NCBI RefSeq assembly: GCF_024868665.1
Contig: NC_079897.1
Coordinates: 7,051,240 to 7,115,239 of the forward strand
DNA length: 64,000 nucleotides
Reading direction: 5' to 3'
Origin: Triplophysa rosa
Taxonomy: Eukaryota > Chordata > Actinopteri > Cypriniformes > Nemacheilidae
Position numbers and translations under genes: made by a program. Position 1 is the first letter of the stretch. Every line of letters begins with the position of its first letter. Positions 10,195-22,753 of this stretch are shown here, one piece after another. The notes beneath the pieces are model-generated. The model worked only from the letters and a program-made list of their open reading frames with translations. It did no database searches and had not been told where the DNA came from.

Positions 10195-13100
10195 TTGATC
10201 ATTCCCAAGTCACTCCCACTCAAAATTACTACTCCAGGGTTCACCAGGCCAAGAGTTTGATTTGAATTGAATCACTCATGCAGCCATTTTACTCTGCAAT
10301 AATAGAAGTGAGAGGACTGTTTTATAAGGCACGGGAGCATGAAAGAATGAATCTCATTTTGTGCCTGAGACATTTGTCATTCAGTTTTGAACTGAGAGCA
10401 ATTACCTCTGCCTTATTGTATTCTTGTCTACTTTCACAGCATTCCTTTATTCTTCATTTTCTGTGTGGTCCGAAGGCACCAAAAACTTCCATTAGTCCCT
10501 TCCATCGCTGAGGTGACTACTGTAATTCTCTGTCTGCCTGTCTCTCATTCCGTTTCTCTCTTTGTGTCATTGACCGTGGAAAAATTGCAGTTGGAGCACA
10601 ATGATGTGATAGAATTGCTGATGATATCCACACTCATTCCGCCCTGAAATGCACTCCAGCGCTAGTATGCTTCTGCGAGCCCATTGGCATTGTGCCTGTC
10701 CTCACTAAGCAGCCAGCTTGAAGATGAAAAGCCGACTTGCTTATACCAGAGACTAAAAAGCAACTGGCACAAAGTATTCCTGACAACATACTGTACTGGC
10801 TGATTGTCAAACCATGTTTATTGTTGATGATCAGTCTTTTAATGCCATGTCTATGGAGGCATTTTAAGACCTTTCAAAATGAAATATTCCAGGATGGATC
10901 GGTCTAGATAATGCAGGCGTTATGACCCAGGATATGACATTGTCATTGAAGTGTATGGTTTTCTGCATTCTTACTGCAGCTTGGCCCTGTGGTTACTGTA
11001 TTTTTGTTTTTTAATTAAACAGACCTTAAGAAAGATTTAGAGTACAATCATTTTTAAACTACATGTCTAGCACCACAAAATAGACTGTACTTGTATAATT
11101 TACTATAGTTTTCAAATAATTGTAGGCCTAATTGCTTCATATTCCTAAATAGTGCTCCTGAAACTGAAACCCGTATCCAAAATCAAAGTGTCTCGTCCAG
11201 AGATATTTGCATGGGACATGTTAAGGGATGTTTACATTATAATAACAACTATAAAGTTAACTATATATTCACGTCCACACCAGCGGATGATAATGATAAC
11301 ATTATATTTATTTTAAGCACGTGTGCTTCAGTGTCCCTAGTCACTAAAATGAATGTAGATGACGTCTTTTCTTTACAAATATGACTGCAAAGGCTGGATG
11401 CTCTCTCTGTAGGCTGACGTTGCGCTCCTGTTCGGGACGTAAAGCATATATTTTGCCATCTTGCTCAGACTTATAAGCATTAAATAAAAATATAATGTCC
11501 TGCCATAAACACACAGATTTCCGATCGTTTGACAGTATGACTTTCAGAGCAATATTTATTCTACCCGATGAACGATAAAACATCAGCTGGAAAAAAACCG
11601 CTCAAAGTAATTCCAATTATATCATTCTCTGTATCTTCATAGTGTGAACGACCCTTTCCTTTAATTAATTTTCCAGTCAGAAAATAATATTGTACAAGGA
11701 TATCAGCTGAAGGAAACTGCTGACCTAAGATAGAACAGAGGAGAAAAGAGGTAACCAAGGTAACTGACAAAGTGCTTGATCAAGGCAGTGCCAGCAGCAC
11801 AAAAAAAAGAATGACAGTAAACACCCCAAAGCAGCATTCAAATAGTGAGACTTAGCTATCACATTGATTATATATGATTACCATATATGCATTTTATATA
11901 CATGTATATGCAGAATTTATCCCCCATTCCAGATATATCGGACCCCCTTTCTTTAGTTGTATATCGTCGCTGTCGGGCGGAAACCTCCTATGTCCAAATT
12001 TGGTCAATTTCATATTTTTTCACAAATCGATGCTATTGGTCAGTCCCCATGTGGGTCTGTTATTTTTACAAATTATTAACCAATCTAAAGTGTTGAAAAT
12101 AGCTTGAGAGCAAATCTCTTAACTCCATTGGACACTTCAACTGTCTGAGAAGTCTCGAAACTCCACCTCTTCATCACTCCGCGGGAGCCTCTCGGCATTA
12201 CGTCTCCTGGTTGAAAGTTTTTTAGACAATAACGAGTGAAAATAGTTAGGTTAGATACATTTGAGTAGGCCTGTTCTGTTAAAAATCGATCCGCGACCGC
12301 CGACTTTATTTGCGTGTAGATTAATTTCCGCCTATATTAGACAGCCTGTTTAACGTTTTATTTTGGTATTGCATCACTCATAGCTCTAACGTTTAAAATA
12401 GAGTTTAGGAAGATGTATGTAACCACAATCATTAGCTTTCATTAGATCTTAAAGCCTTGTCTCTTGTCAAAAGGCTCAACGCGACCGCAGACTTTGATGA
12501 ACACTGCTGGCAGCAGCGACGTGTGTGTCCGTACCATTCTTATCAATGACAGCGTAATCTCGTATCTCCCTGCTCCCAAGTCATAAACCTTGTATCTCCG
12601 ATTAAACATAGTTTTGGGGAAATGTTGTGTTAATGTTGGTACACAACAGTATATGATAGCAATATAAGGTATAATACCAAATTTAAAGGTACAATGTTTA
12701 ATAACTCCAAAAATATGCAGTTTTAATTTCCTGAAAAATAATGGTTTTGGAGATGCGACGATTTCGCCCGACAGTGACGATATGTAAAACTGGCTGCATT
12801 TTCTTGCATAACGTTTCCTGTCAACACTACAGTTTTCGCTGGGAGTCTCACGTCTTTCATACCCATCTGCAGCCATCCATCCTTTTTGCTATTTCTCCCG
12901 TGACTCCAGTAGTCTATTTTAGTTTCTCCAGTGAACGCAATTGCGAACGGACCAACAGAGACCACGAACAGCCCCAGGAACCCCGAAACCCTCTGGGTCT
13001 CCTGGATTTTAAATGTTGAGTTGTATTGCTTTTTGCACCGTGGCTAGAAAATCAGTACATACTATCCTGTTATCAAGATGTTCCGCAATCATCTGCTCAT

Positions 13101-14035
13101 CTACCACACTCTCTCTTTATATTGTTTTTGTAATCCGCACTTTGTTTCTCATGCAATACAATGTGCTGGCAGACGAAGTGGATTCACACACGCCATCCTC
13201 GATTTTGGCACTCACTTGCACAGTGTCTCTGAATCGTCAAAACACCTCTCAAAATGCTTGCTACGGATGCGAAAAAATAGAATTTTGTTTTTAATGACGG
13301 ACGAAAATATCGGAGGCACTGTTTGAGGTCGTATTTATTTTTTAACGTGCAAAAATTTCGGACTCTATATGCAATTACCTTTAACCTTGAAAATGTGCTG
13401 CAATAAAGACATTTTGCTAATATTGCAGCTAATTATCATTAGTTTTGAATCTTAGCATCTTAATATACATGAATTAAACAGTATACATTTATTATTGTCC
13501 ATTTGAATAGTAACTGGTAATAGCCCCTGGACACTGCATACTTTCACTGTACAGTATGTCAAATCTCTTTTTATTTCCCATGAAATTGGTAATATTATTT
13601 TGAGAAAACATTGGGGTAAATAAGAGAGTTTGTATAAACATATACATTACTGTTAGTATTTTTAAAGTCATCACTTGTTTGAAAAGAAAATGTTATGGGT
13701 TACAAACAATTCAGTATTGTTTACATCTGTGGATTGTGATCATGATTTGGTAGCACTCTCATAGGCTAATTATAAGTTCGTAAACATTCGGGATGCGCGC
13801 GTCTTTGTTGCAGAAAAACCCGGAAGAGATAGCCTTTATAACGACTAGAGAATTACACGGATACGATATACAAAATAGTTAAACTTGGAAAGATTATAGA
13901 AAACCTTATCTGAAATAAAAAACACAGCTCCAGATGATTTCGTCAGTCCAGCCTTGTTCGTTTAATGACTTGTTTAGCTTACAATGGCACATTAAAATGA
14001 CGGTATTCCATAGGAAAAATACCATAATTTTGCCA
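10195..14035. other. Unassigned region between DIRS A and a solo LTR
   Basis: No coding gene is recognised. Short segments at about 11961-11995 and, inverted, about 12750-12785 share TATCGTC(G/A)CTGTCGGGCG, suggesting inverted ends of an old DNA element about 0.8 kb long. Other open frames here have no motif I can name. Confidence 0.4.
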
Positions 14036-14040
14036 TTCCT

Positions 14041-14571
14041 TGTCATGATTTACACAGGAAGAACCCAATTGCAGGCAGCAGATAAGGTGTTAACAAAAGG
14101 ATATTCATTTAAACAAACAAAAAAAAGACCCACGTTGGGGTATAACATTAATGACAGAAATAACAAGGACGCAGACTAACTTTCAATAAACTGACATAAC
14201 ACTGGAAATGAACTAAACTGCACACTTACTGGACTGGACAAGATCTAGACAGCAGGAGCACGAGCAAAGAGAACACTGGTAAGGACACGGGTAAACAAGG
14301 CATACAAACACACAGCAAACACAATGACCGAAGACAGGACAATGAAACATGAAGACTATTTAAAGGGGAGCAAATCAAGAGGGAACAGGTGTGGGACATG
14401 AACTAATTAACAAGCAATAACGAGACGAAAGGGCGGGAACAAAGACGCGACACTGGAGAGAGAGGGAATGTGGAAGGCCGAAACTTCTCTCTCCACATAA
14501 AACAAGGGATCCTATCGTGAATCTGCCACAAGATCAAGAAAGACATGACAAGATGAGGCAGAATCACGACA
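14041..14571 (-). mobile_element. Solo LTR with 5-bp target duplication
   Basis: The 531-bp segment starts TGTCATGATT and ends AATCACGACA. TTCCT flanks it on both sides (14036-14040 and 14572-14576). Read on the minus strand it has the order expected of a Gypsy LTR: a TTTAAATAG box, an AATAAA-like signal, and a TGCAATTGGGTTCTT region before the end. There is no internal domain, so it is a solo LTR left by LTR-LTR recombination. Confidence 0.75.
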
Positions 14572-14576
14572 TTCCT

Positions 14577-15221
14577 ATTCTGACATTCAACAACACAAAA
14601 ACACGTTTTTGAAGGAATTTTCGCTTCCGTTTCACTCATTGCTGCTTTGTTTCCACAGTTTTTCTGCAACCAGTATACGTGCGCAGCTGGCAGTGACGTA
14701 ACAGTGACGTCGACTCCAAATTGGTCTATAGAGACACACGTTAATGGACATATTTTGGTGGAAGCAAAAAAAAGATATGCTCAAATTCTCATCACACAAT
14801 TGTGCAGTTGAAATACACTTTCCAAGGTTTTGACAGAATATGCCTTCAGCTTTCATATCTTGCATGAGCTTATTGCCTAGTTGCTACATGAATCCCCTTT
14901 ATTGTTGTCAGGGTGTTTTCTTCAAGATACCTTCTGTATCCCAGAGGCAATGTGCGTTTGAGATCAAAGGCAGTGGGTATTATATCTGACAGCTGTTTTT
15001 GTCTATCAGAATCAATGGGTTGATGTTCCAGAACTTTCATTCCATGAAACGCCTGGCATGCCTGGCTTCCCTCAAAATATGAGATGCTCAGTAGCAGAGT
15101 CATTTTAGTGGATTTTATGGAAAATGTTTTTTTCTTTTCATTTTGCAGACATGTAAATAGCCATCTGAAGTTCCACACATCACTTGTGCTTAAAAGTGCA
15201 CTTTATGACTTTTAAGTGCAT
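14577..15221. other. Unassigned segment
   Basis: No confident gene. An open frame of 102 codons at 14870-15178 on the minus strand has no recognisable domain. A short hairpin (CTTAAAAGT/ACTTTTAAG) sits just before the GGGCCC element. Confidence 0.4.
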
Positions 15222-15524
15222 GGGCCCTATTTTCACAATCTAAGCACATTGTTTAAAGTGAACGGCGCAGGTGCACTCAGGGCGTGTCCGAATCTACATT
15301 TGCTAGTTTAACGATGGGAAAACGGTAGGCGCGCCCGGGTGCATGGTCTAAACGGGTTGTCCCAATTCTCTTAATGAGTAATGGGTGTTTTTTGAACGAA
15401 TCAGAGTCTCATCTCTCATTCCCTTTAAGAGCCAGTTGCGCTCACGCCATGGTGGATTCGCTACTAAAGCCGAGCTGGCACTACGGGACTGTGAGATAAC
15501 TTGAATTGCTATGGCGCTTACACT
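15222..15524 (+). mobile_element. Left part of GGGCCC-ended DNA transposon (outermost nest layer)
   Basis: It begins GGGCCCTATTTTCACAATC, with the CGGCGCAGGTGCACT block that I associate with a widespread fish DNA-transposon family. It is interrupted at about 15525 by another transposon and resumes at about 24404. Confidence 0.55.
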
Positions 15525-16213
15525 ACTCTCAAAAAAACAATTCATTGGTTGAACTCAATTTAATTGAGGGCAGGATTTCCATCCAATAAATATGTGTTGG
15601 TCCTACTCATAAAAAACAGACTCGTTCAATAAAATTTAATTGAGTTGGTCCAACTCAATTTTAATAAATACAGTTTAGATAAAACATAAAGACTTATACA
15701 ATGAAATGCAATTGGGTTGATTTTGATTTTGTCAAATTAAATGTATGTTTATGTGTGATCTTTATGCTTGCCAAACTTAAAATAAAACACTGGAAATTGT
15801 GTGGAAATATTTTTTATTTTTCCACTATAGAGAGAATTATTTATACAAACTAGCTTAAACTATCTGTGACAGTAAAAAGTACACATCAAAAATAAAATTA
15901 ACATTTCTGAAGCCTAATGACTTCCTAGACTAGAATAACCAACTAGAAATACATGTATTGTCTTTACTTTAGTCTTTAGTCTATCAGCATGTAAAGTACT
16001 TAAAGTCAGATATATGAAAAACATAAAAAAATAACATGGATGCACATAAAATCCTCCCTTGGCTATTTGATGCAACATGTGTTTTTACATTGATATAGAA
16101 ATCCTCGTCAATCCTCAATTCATGCAAATGTCCCAAAAAATGAGCATGTCATGCAAACAGCTTAATTTTAAGATGCTGAATCTTTGTAGTCATCTTATGT
16201 CCATCCAAGTTCA

Positions 16214-16463
16214 TTATGATTTTTTGGATAAACTCCTAAAAAATGTGTTCTTGAGGTTGTCAGGAAAGCTTTGGTCAAGAGCATAAATTAGACTGTACAC
16301 CATGATGAATACAAAAATCACACAGTCTAGGTTACTCAAAACCTTGATGCCCTCGATCACTATTCCTACATCATCTGGTTTTGTAGAACCTTCTCCTCGG
16401 ATTGTGTAAATCCCCATGACTGTGCTTGCAATGCCACTTTCTGCATCCTCAATGGCTGAGGCC
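16214..16463 (-). CDS. Terminal exon of a transposon-borne multi-exon gene
   Basis: Read on the minus strand, the sequence TTCTGTGTTTTGTCTAG precedes GCC at 16463, a good splice acceptor. The exon encodes about 82 residues ending at a stop. It includes a GIVIEGIKVLSNLDCV block, then a hydrophobic stretch (IFVFIMVYSLIYAL) and DQSFPDNLKNTFFRSL. The pattern (V)EG-x-VL-x-NL ... LIYALN-x-S(Y/F)P-x-LK-x-TF recalls the C-terminus of multicopy fish proteins annotated as sterile-alpha-motif (SAMD3-like) proteins. That link is from memory. Upstream exons were split from it by the nested MITE and DIRS B, so the gene is probably inactive here. Confidence 0.5.
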
Positions 16464-16620
16464 TAGACAAAACACAGAAGATTACATGACATAAGGTTAC
16501 GTTTGATACAACAAATAACTCCAATTTCGATTAGAGCACCACTTATTGCTCAAAATATATTATGTTTTGTTTCAACATTATGCAGCACCACTTCATAAAT
16601 GATAAGTGTATGTGATTTCC

Positions 16621-16824
16621 CCACAAAAGGAGTAGTTTACCTTCAAAATGAAAATGCCGTCATCATTTACTCACCTTCTTGCCATTTCAAACCTGTATGA
16701 CTTTCTGTCTTCTGCAGAACACAAAAAAATATATTTTGAAGAATGGAACTGAATCAAAACTGTTTGTCGCCATTCACTTCTATTGCATGGACACAAAACC
16801 AATACAGGTCAATGGGGACCCACG
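16621..16824. repeat. Palindromic MITE, left arm
   Basis: The arm runs through TCATCATTTACTCACCTTCT, then AAACCTGTATGACTTTCTG and ATATTTTGAAGAATG. These are hallmarks of an abundant fold-back MITE of cyprinids (Angel-like by my recollection). Its complementary right arm resumes at 22754, after DIRS B. Confidence 0.7.
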
Positions 16825-17025
16825 GTTCCCTTTCTGTCGGTCTCTCGACGTTGTGTCGAACCGACAGATGGGGTTCGTCCTTGAGAACCAATCACTTCCG
16901 ACTTCTTAGAAAAGGCCAATGAAAATTGGCGAATGAAATTTGCATGCCGGACTCCGCCCCCGGATATCCGGGTATAAAAGGGAGACAGCGTGCCTCATTC
17001 ATTCACCTTTTGTTCTTCGGAGCCT
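16825..17025 (+). repeat. Copy B 5' inverted terminal repeat
   Basis: It inversely matches 22535-22700. The outer hairpin CTGTCGGT...ACCGACAG lies at 16834-16868. Confidence 0.85.
16915..16978 (+). promoter_or_regulatory. Putative DIRS 5' promoter module, copy B
   Basis: Inverted CCAAT pair GCCAATGAAAATTGGC (16915-16930), octamer ATTTGCAT (16938-16945) and TATAAA (16973-16978). The motifs are kept although the surrounding ITR sequence differs from that of copies A, C, D and E. Confidence 0.6.
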
Positions 17026-17179
17026 TTGCTCGTGATCAACAGACTTCGCTACAAGACTGCCGGCTCTACGACGTGGTGCAGCGGACTGTCCCTTCCTGCA
17101 GCGACTTCCCCTGGGCGTCTCGGCGGTTCCAGAAGTGTTCGAGTTTTTTTCTCTAAAAGAGCAAATTTCTCCAGCGTGG

Positions 17180-18700
17180 CAGGTCCCGCTGTTCTCTTGG
17201 GTGCAACACACTCATCGAGGAGGGGGACGGACATGATGTCTGCTTCCAGTACACTGGGGCAGATGTTGTGGATACGTCCTGCCCGCACTGCGGGCGGCTG
17301 ACGATTCAGACGTTGCGTCACGGGTGGCTGTGTTCCCACGGGACTCAGCCACCACCTTGTCTGCTTCCCGTTCCGTGACGGCAGGACTACGGCCCTGCTG
17401 CCCGCTACGGTGAGCAGCGAGGGTGATATGAGGATTACTGTGAGCGCTAATCCGTCAGCCACTGGCTCGCGGACCGTTCGCACCTCGCCTTGCTCGTCTG
17501 ACCGTTCCCCATAAGACGGTCCGCCGTCTTATTCCTCAATCACGTATCGGACACGGTACGTGATGATGAGGTGTCTGTTGCAGCATCGGAGGGTGACTTA
17601 CTGGCATCAGACTCCGACGATTCCTTGAAGCTCCCTCCCTCGGAGGGTCGAGATCAGGAAAAAGCGGATGTCGAAATGTCAGCCATGCTTTCCCGGGCCG
17701 CCGGCTTTGGGTTGCGGTGCACCGCACTGCCTCTCCCAACGCTCGCGGCTGGATACACGGTACATCGGGCTTGAGAGCGGCTCCAAGCCGCACTCGCCCT
17801 CAGTGCCGTGTTCCCCCGGAAGTGCATGAGGAACCTAGTACGACCTGGAACGCCCCCTTCGGCGCGTACACGTCAACTAGTTCCATCACCCTTTCTTCCC
17901 TCGATGGTGGGGCAGCTAGAGGATACGTTGATGTCCCCCCGGGGCTCAACCTAAACTCCCGTCCAAGCACGTAGGCTTTTCGGCATCTGAGGTGTCGAGA
18001 GCTTACTCTGCTGCGGACCAAGCTGTCCCCTCTCTCCAAGCTATGGCCTTCCTGCAGGCCAATGCGCGGAGAGAGCTCCACGAGGGTAAGACTGAAACAG
18101 AGCTTATTCAGGAACTCCGCGGCTTCACCGACCTCGCTCCGGCGAACAAGGTGATCGCGCTGGCCCTGGGTCGGGCGATGTCCACACTTGTGGTCCAGGA
18201 GAGACACCTCTGGCTGAACCTTGCACAGGTGAGAAACTCTGAGAAAATCCGCTTTCTCGATGCACCCATCTCGCAAGGGGGGGCTGTTTGGTGATACTGT
18301 CGGGTTCAACAGTTAGGGAGCAGACAGAGGACATCACGTATGTCCTCCCCAGCCGCGACTCGACCGCCCTCTGGCCGCCGAGATCCCGTGCACCGTCTGC
18401 TTCCCAGCAGCCCTGGTCCTTTTCAAGACATCGAAGAGGAGACCACCACCCCATCAGCAGCCGTGGTGAAAACCAATGCGGCCCTCATGGGAAGACCCCA
18501 GGGAGTTCGAGAATACCTTTCTAAAAGTGTTCTCCCTCTCTGGGCGTTTATCACAGCCGCTCTCACCCTCTACACGACGGTGTTCGGCAACACGACGGTG
18601 TTCGGCAACTCGACATTGCGTCACGGCGAGACCCAATGTCGAGGATAATCAGCAACCTAAGCACTCTCGATCGACGGTGCTTTGTGCCACATCATCGTCT
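17180..18700 (+). pseudogene. DIRS gag-like remnant, copy B
   Basis: The conserved core lies at 18060-18290 and includes RRELHEGKTE, ALGRAMSTLVVQERHLWL and AQVRNSEKIRFLDAP, aligning with copy C. The N-terminal region near 17190-17310 has a CPHCG-type segment in one frame. Frameshifts break the ORF. At the gag/RT boundary a segment of about 130-160 bp is tandemly duplicated (18550-18707 and 18708-18838). Confidence 0.75.
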
Positions 18701-18838
18701 GGTTATTATCACAGCCGCTCTCACCCTCTACACGACGGTGTTCGGCAACTTGACGTTGCGGCAAGACCCAATGTCAGGGATAATCATTAGCCTAAGCACT
18801 CTCATTCGATGGTGCATTGTGCTACATCTTCGCCAGAC
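18550..18838 (+). repeat. Tandem duplication at gag/RT junction of copy B
   Basis: ATCACAGCCGCTCTCACCCT starts both units. Both contain the CTACACGACGGTGTTCGGCA motif and similar downstream sequence ending near a CATCNTCG motif. The first unit also carries a small inner duplication of ACGACGGTGTTCGGCAAC. The second unit has diverged, so the duplication is not very recent. Confidence 0.7.
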
Positions 18839-18849
18839 AGGTAAAACTG

Positions 18850-20790
18850 CAGAGCCGATCTCCTCCCCGGGGGTCCCCCCCCACGGTGAGGGATCCGTAC
18901 TGCCAGCCATCGAACCACCCCCGGGAGGTCGATGAAGCAGAACATACCCCTAGCCTCCCTGTTGGTCCCTGGGAGCCTGACAAGAGCTTCCCAAACCGTC
19001 ACGGTGACTACGGGATACGGTCCGTCTCGGCTACGCGATCCAACTCCCCGGACGCCCGCCCAAGTTTCGGGGCATCCTCTTACTTCAGCTGAGGCTAGGA
19101 TGTCCCGTGCTTCGGGCCGAGGTCGCCACCCCTCTGGTGAGGAAGCGATCGTGCTCGTCCCTCTAGCCGAGATGTTCAACGGGTTTTACAGCCCGTACTT
19201 CATCGTCCCCAAAAGAGCGGGGGTCGCTAGATCTGCGTACCCTGAACAGGCACCTACTCAAGCTGCCGTTCAGGATGCTCACGCAGAAGCGCATCCTGGC
19301 ATCTGTCAGATGTCAAGATGGATTCATGGCAATCGACCTGAAGGACGCTTACTCTCATGTCTCTTTCTCCCTCGTCATCGCCCGTTCCTACGGTTCGCTT
19401 TCGAGGGTCAGGCATATTAGTACAGAGTCCTCCCCTTCGGTCTGTCCCTGTCCCCACGAGTCTTCACGAAGATCGTGGAAGCCGCCCTCACTCCCCTCAG
19501 GGAGAGAGGTGTGCGGGTACTAAACTATCTCGACGACTGGCTCATTTGACACACTCGTGAGATCTGTTATGTACACACAGGGACCTAGTGCTTCGGCACC
19601 TAGATCGATTGGGACCACAGGTCAACCGAAAAGGAGCAAGCTCTCCTCTGTGCAGAGCATACTCTTTTTTGGTATGGAACTCAACTCTGTCTCCATTACA
19701 GCGCGACTGCGCTCAGTCAGTGTTGAACTGCCTGGAATATTTCAAGCAGTCAGCGGGAGGAGGCTCCTGGGTACATGGCATCCTCGACGGTGGTGATACC
19801 CCTCAGGTTGATGCACATGAGACCGCTCCAACACTGGCTACAGAGTCGAGTTCCCTGGAGAGCGTGGCACACCGGCAGCAGGCGGATGGTGATTACGCTT
19901 TTCTGCCGACGCACCCTAACCCCTTGGTCTTCAATGACCTTTTCTACGGACGGGGGTCCCTCTCGGGCAGGCGAGACGCGTCAGGGTCGACAGACGCCTC
20001 CCTGCAGGGTTGGGGTGCCGTGTGCAACGGGCACGCAGTGTCAGGGCGATGGACGGGCCCCCGCCTGCGCAGGCATATCAATTGCCTAGAGTTGTTGGAT
20101 GTGCTACCCGCACTGAAGGGGTTACAACCTCTCGTGCAGAACAAGCACGTGCTGGTCCGGTCGGACTGCACAACTGCCGTAGCGTTTTAACCGCCAGGGT
20201 GGCGTTCGCTTATGGCAGCTAACACGACTCGCCCGACGCCTCCTCCTGTGGAGTCCGCAGGGCCACACATATCCCAGGTGACCTGAACCAGACAGCCGAT
20301 GTGCTCTCTCGTCAGTTGACGCCTCGCGGAGAGTGGCGACTCCACCCCCGCGCAGCCAGCTCATTGGGTACAGTCCGGGCGGGCTCAGGTAGACCCCTTC
20401 GCCTCCCTGGACACCACCCATTGCCGCTAAGGTACTCCCTGCCTCGGCACGGAGGCTCTAGCGCACAGCTGGCCGTGGGACAAGCGGAAGTACGTCTTCC
20501 CCCAGTGAGCCTCACTGCACAGACCCTGTGCAAGGTCAGGGAAGAGGAGCATCAAGTGTACTAGTTGCGCCATACTGGCCCAACCGGACTTGGTTCTCGG
20601 AGCTAATGCTCTTGACGACAGCTCCCCCCTGGCCGATTCCCCTGACGAAGGACCTGCTTTCCCAGGGGAAGGGCACGTTATGGCGTCACGGGCCAGACCT
20701 CTGGAACCTCCATGTCTGGCCCCTGGACGGAACGAGGAGATCCTGAGTGGCCTAACCCCTGCGGCGGTTAAGACCACTACTCAGGCTAGG
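18850..20790 (+). pseudogene. DIRS RT/RNase H/MT-like remnant, copy B
   Basis: The RT region begins near NGFYSPYFIVPKRAG at about 19174 and includes a DNA stretch for NYLDDW at about 19518-19540. The RNase H part has the TDASLQGWGAVCNGHAV block at about 19990-20040 and a SDCTTAVAF segment near 20160-20190. The methyltransferase-like tail is at about 20400-20750. Several frameshifts are present; unlike A and E, the bases of the YLDD box itself are intact. Confidence 0.75.
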
Positions 20791-21722
20791 GCTTGGCCAC
20801 TAGGTGACGATTCGCCTGGTGGTGCCTCTTCTCATTCTGGTGCTCTTCTCGAAGAGAAGACCCGCGGAGTTGCTTGATCAAGTGGGTGCGGTCCTTCCAG
20901 AGACTCGAGAATAATCTCTCCCATTCCACACTGAACGTGTATGTAGCCGCTGTTGCCACTCATCACGATCCAGTTGCTGGTAGTCTCTAGGACAGCACAA
21001 CCTGATCATTTGGTTCCTAAGGGGCGCGGGAAGACTACCACCTCACCCACGCTCAGTACCCTCTTACGACCTTGATGCGGTCCTGGAGCCCCTCGGAGAT
21101 GCCGCTCTTTCTCACTTCACGATGAAGACGGCTCTCGGGAGGACGGTCAAGAGATTAGCGGACCTACAAGCATTCTCCGTGTCCACAGATTGCCTAGAAC
21201 TCTGGCCCGATTATTCTCACGCTATCCTGAGACCCCGGCCCGGCTACGTGCCCAAAGTTCCCACCACTCCCCCGAGACACCAGGTGGTGAACTTACAGGC
21301 GCTCCCCACCGGGGAGGAAGACCCAACCCCATCTGTGTTGTGTCCAGTACGCGCATTGCACCTCTGCTTGGACCGCACGCAGAGCTGCAGTAGCTCTGAG
21401 CAGCTCTTTGTCTGTTTTGGAGATCAGCTGGGAGGGCTGTCTCAAACAGAGTTTGGCGCATTGGATCATGGACGCCGTCACTATGGCGTACCTGTCCTAG
21501 TTCGCCTACGCCCACTGGGTGAGAGCTCTCTCCACACAGAGTACAGCCTCCTCGTGGGCACTGGCTGGCGCCTCTCTGGCAGACATCTGCAGAGCTGCGG
21601 GTTGGGCTACACCCATCACCTTCGCGAGGTCCTACAGCCTTCGCGTAAAACCGGTCGGTGAGTCTTGGGGGCATCAGGCAAGACCGGCGACCGGTAGGGT
21701 GTACGCCTATGACAGTATCTGA
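20790..21722 (+). pseudogene. DIRS tyrosine recombinase remnant, copy B
   Basis: The middle of the recombinase is readable at 21122-21440 (RLADLQAFSVSTDCLEL, VPKVPTTPPRHQVVNLQALP). Near the 3' end the sequence encodes AGWATPITFARSYSLRVKP, so the catalytic tyrosine codon survives, whereas A, D and E have a stop there. The HxxR box is altered (LSTQS in place of HSTRG) and there is a frameshift near 21440. Confidence 0.75.
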
Positions 21723-22372
21723 CCCTAGGGGGTCAGCGTACTACTAGCCTCCCTTCTTCCCCCACTGGGTGAAGAACAGGCACTCCATCCATCACTAACA
21801 AGCACATCCTGTGGGCGGGCTGGGCAGAGCAGCTCTGCCCCTTAGGCCGGGTATCACCTGAGTTATTCGCAACATAGCTCTAACCGGACCTAGTGCTACC
21901 AGACATTGCAACCCCCCAGCAGGGCGGTTCCGTCTGATGTATCCTCATGCTGGTTCCCACCTTGGTAACCCATGACCTCCTTAGGTGGACCTCCACCTCG
22001 AGGTTAACTCCTTCAGTCCGCACTTTCTTCCCATGAGTTCACCCCCATCGGTGAGACCATGTTGGTATCTCCACTAGTCTCTCCTCCCTGTGGTAGGAAG
22101 TGGTCTCTGTAGCGCATCCCCAGATTGAGGAAGTAGCGCTTACCCAGTGGCCTTACGGTTCCGGGCGGCTTCTCGCTGTTAGAGAAACAAGGCCGCCGCC
22201 TGTGAGGCCGAAGGTAGGGGCCTTCCCACCTTTCAAGAAAGCTCTGTGACCCCCTACCTACCCACTGGTAGGTTACAATTCCGCGGTAGCGTCACGGCTG
22301 ACACGCCCAGGCCAGTCACCGTCGCTTCGTTGAGATTGTGACAGGGCACAGTGTTATGGCGTTTTCCATTGG

Positions 22373-22478
22373 AACCCCATCTGTCGGTTCGACACAACGT
22401 CGAGAGACCGACAGAAAGGGAACGTCTCGGTTACATTTGTAACCTCGGTTCCCTGATGGAGGGAACGAGACGTTGTGT
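22373..22478 (+). repeat. Copy B internal complementary region
   Basis: The 5' half is the inverse complement of the 5' terminus. The 3' half is the inverse complement of the 3' terminus. They are joined at one AAC (22421-22423, complement of GTT). The element-specific variant GGTTACATTTGTAACC appears both here and at the true 3' end. Confidence 0.85.
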
Positions 22479-22534
22479 CCTCTTGCCACAACACGTGCTG
22501 TCCACTGCAGCAGTCGTGAGAGGTCTCAGGCTCC

Positions 22535-22753
22535 TCAGAACTAAGGTGAATGAATGAGGCACGCCGTCTCCCTTTTATACCCGGATATCCGGGGGCGGAG
22601 TCCGGCATGCAAATTTCATTTGCCAATTTTCATTGGCCTTTTCTAAGAAGTCGGAAGTGATTGGTTCTCAAGGACGAACCCCATCTGTCGGTTCGACACA
22701 ACGTCTCATTCCCTCCATCAGGGAACCGAGGTTACAAATGTAACCGAGACGTT
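22535..22753 (+). repeat. Copy B 3' inverted terminal repeat
   Basis: It inversely matches the 5' ITR, with TATAAAAG on the opposite strand at about 22573, the octamer at 22607-22614 and the CCAAT pair at 22622-22637. It ends ACCGAGACGTT. Confidence 0.85.

Larger units (their letters stand above)
16825..22753 (+). mobile_element. DIRS retrotransposon copy B (second subfamily)
   Basis: A structurally complete 5.9-kb copy: GTT at 16825-16827, 5' ITR, gag, RT/RNase H, recombinase, ICR at 22373-22478, 3' ITR, and GTT at 22751-22753. Its ITRs differ from the other copies between the terminus and the CCAAT pair (ATCACTTCCGACTTCTTAG in place of ATCATCTTCTGAGTATTTAG), and it lacks one A of the ACAGAATGGGG motif, so it belongs to a separate subfamily. 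All ORFs carry frameshifts. It sits inside a palindromic MITE, and removing it restores the MITE sequence across a single GTT. Confidence 0.9.

Noticed and set aside
12723..12965. 80-codon minus-strand frame starting MVSVGPFAIAFTGETK
   Set aside because: No recognisable family and it overlaps the possible inverted end of an old DNA element, so I left it unannotated.
14870..15178. 102-codon minus-strand frame as a host exon
   Set aside because: Composition looks protein-like but I recognise no domain, and no splice sites frame it convincingly.
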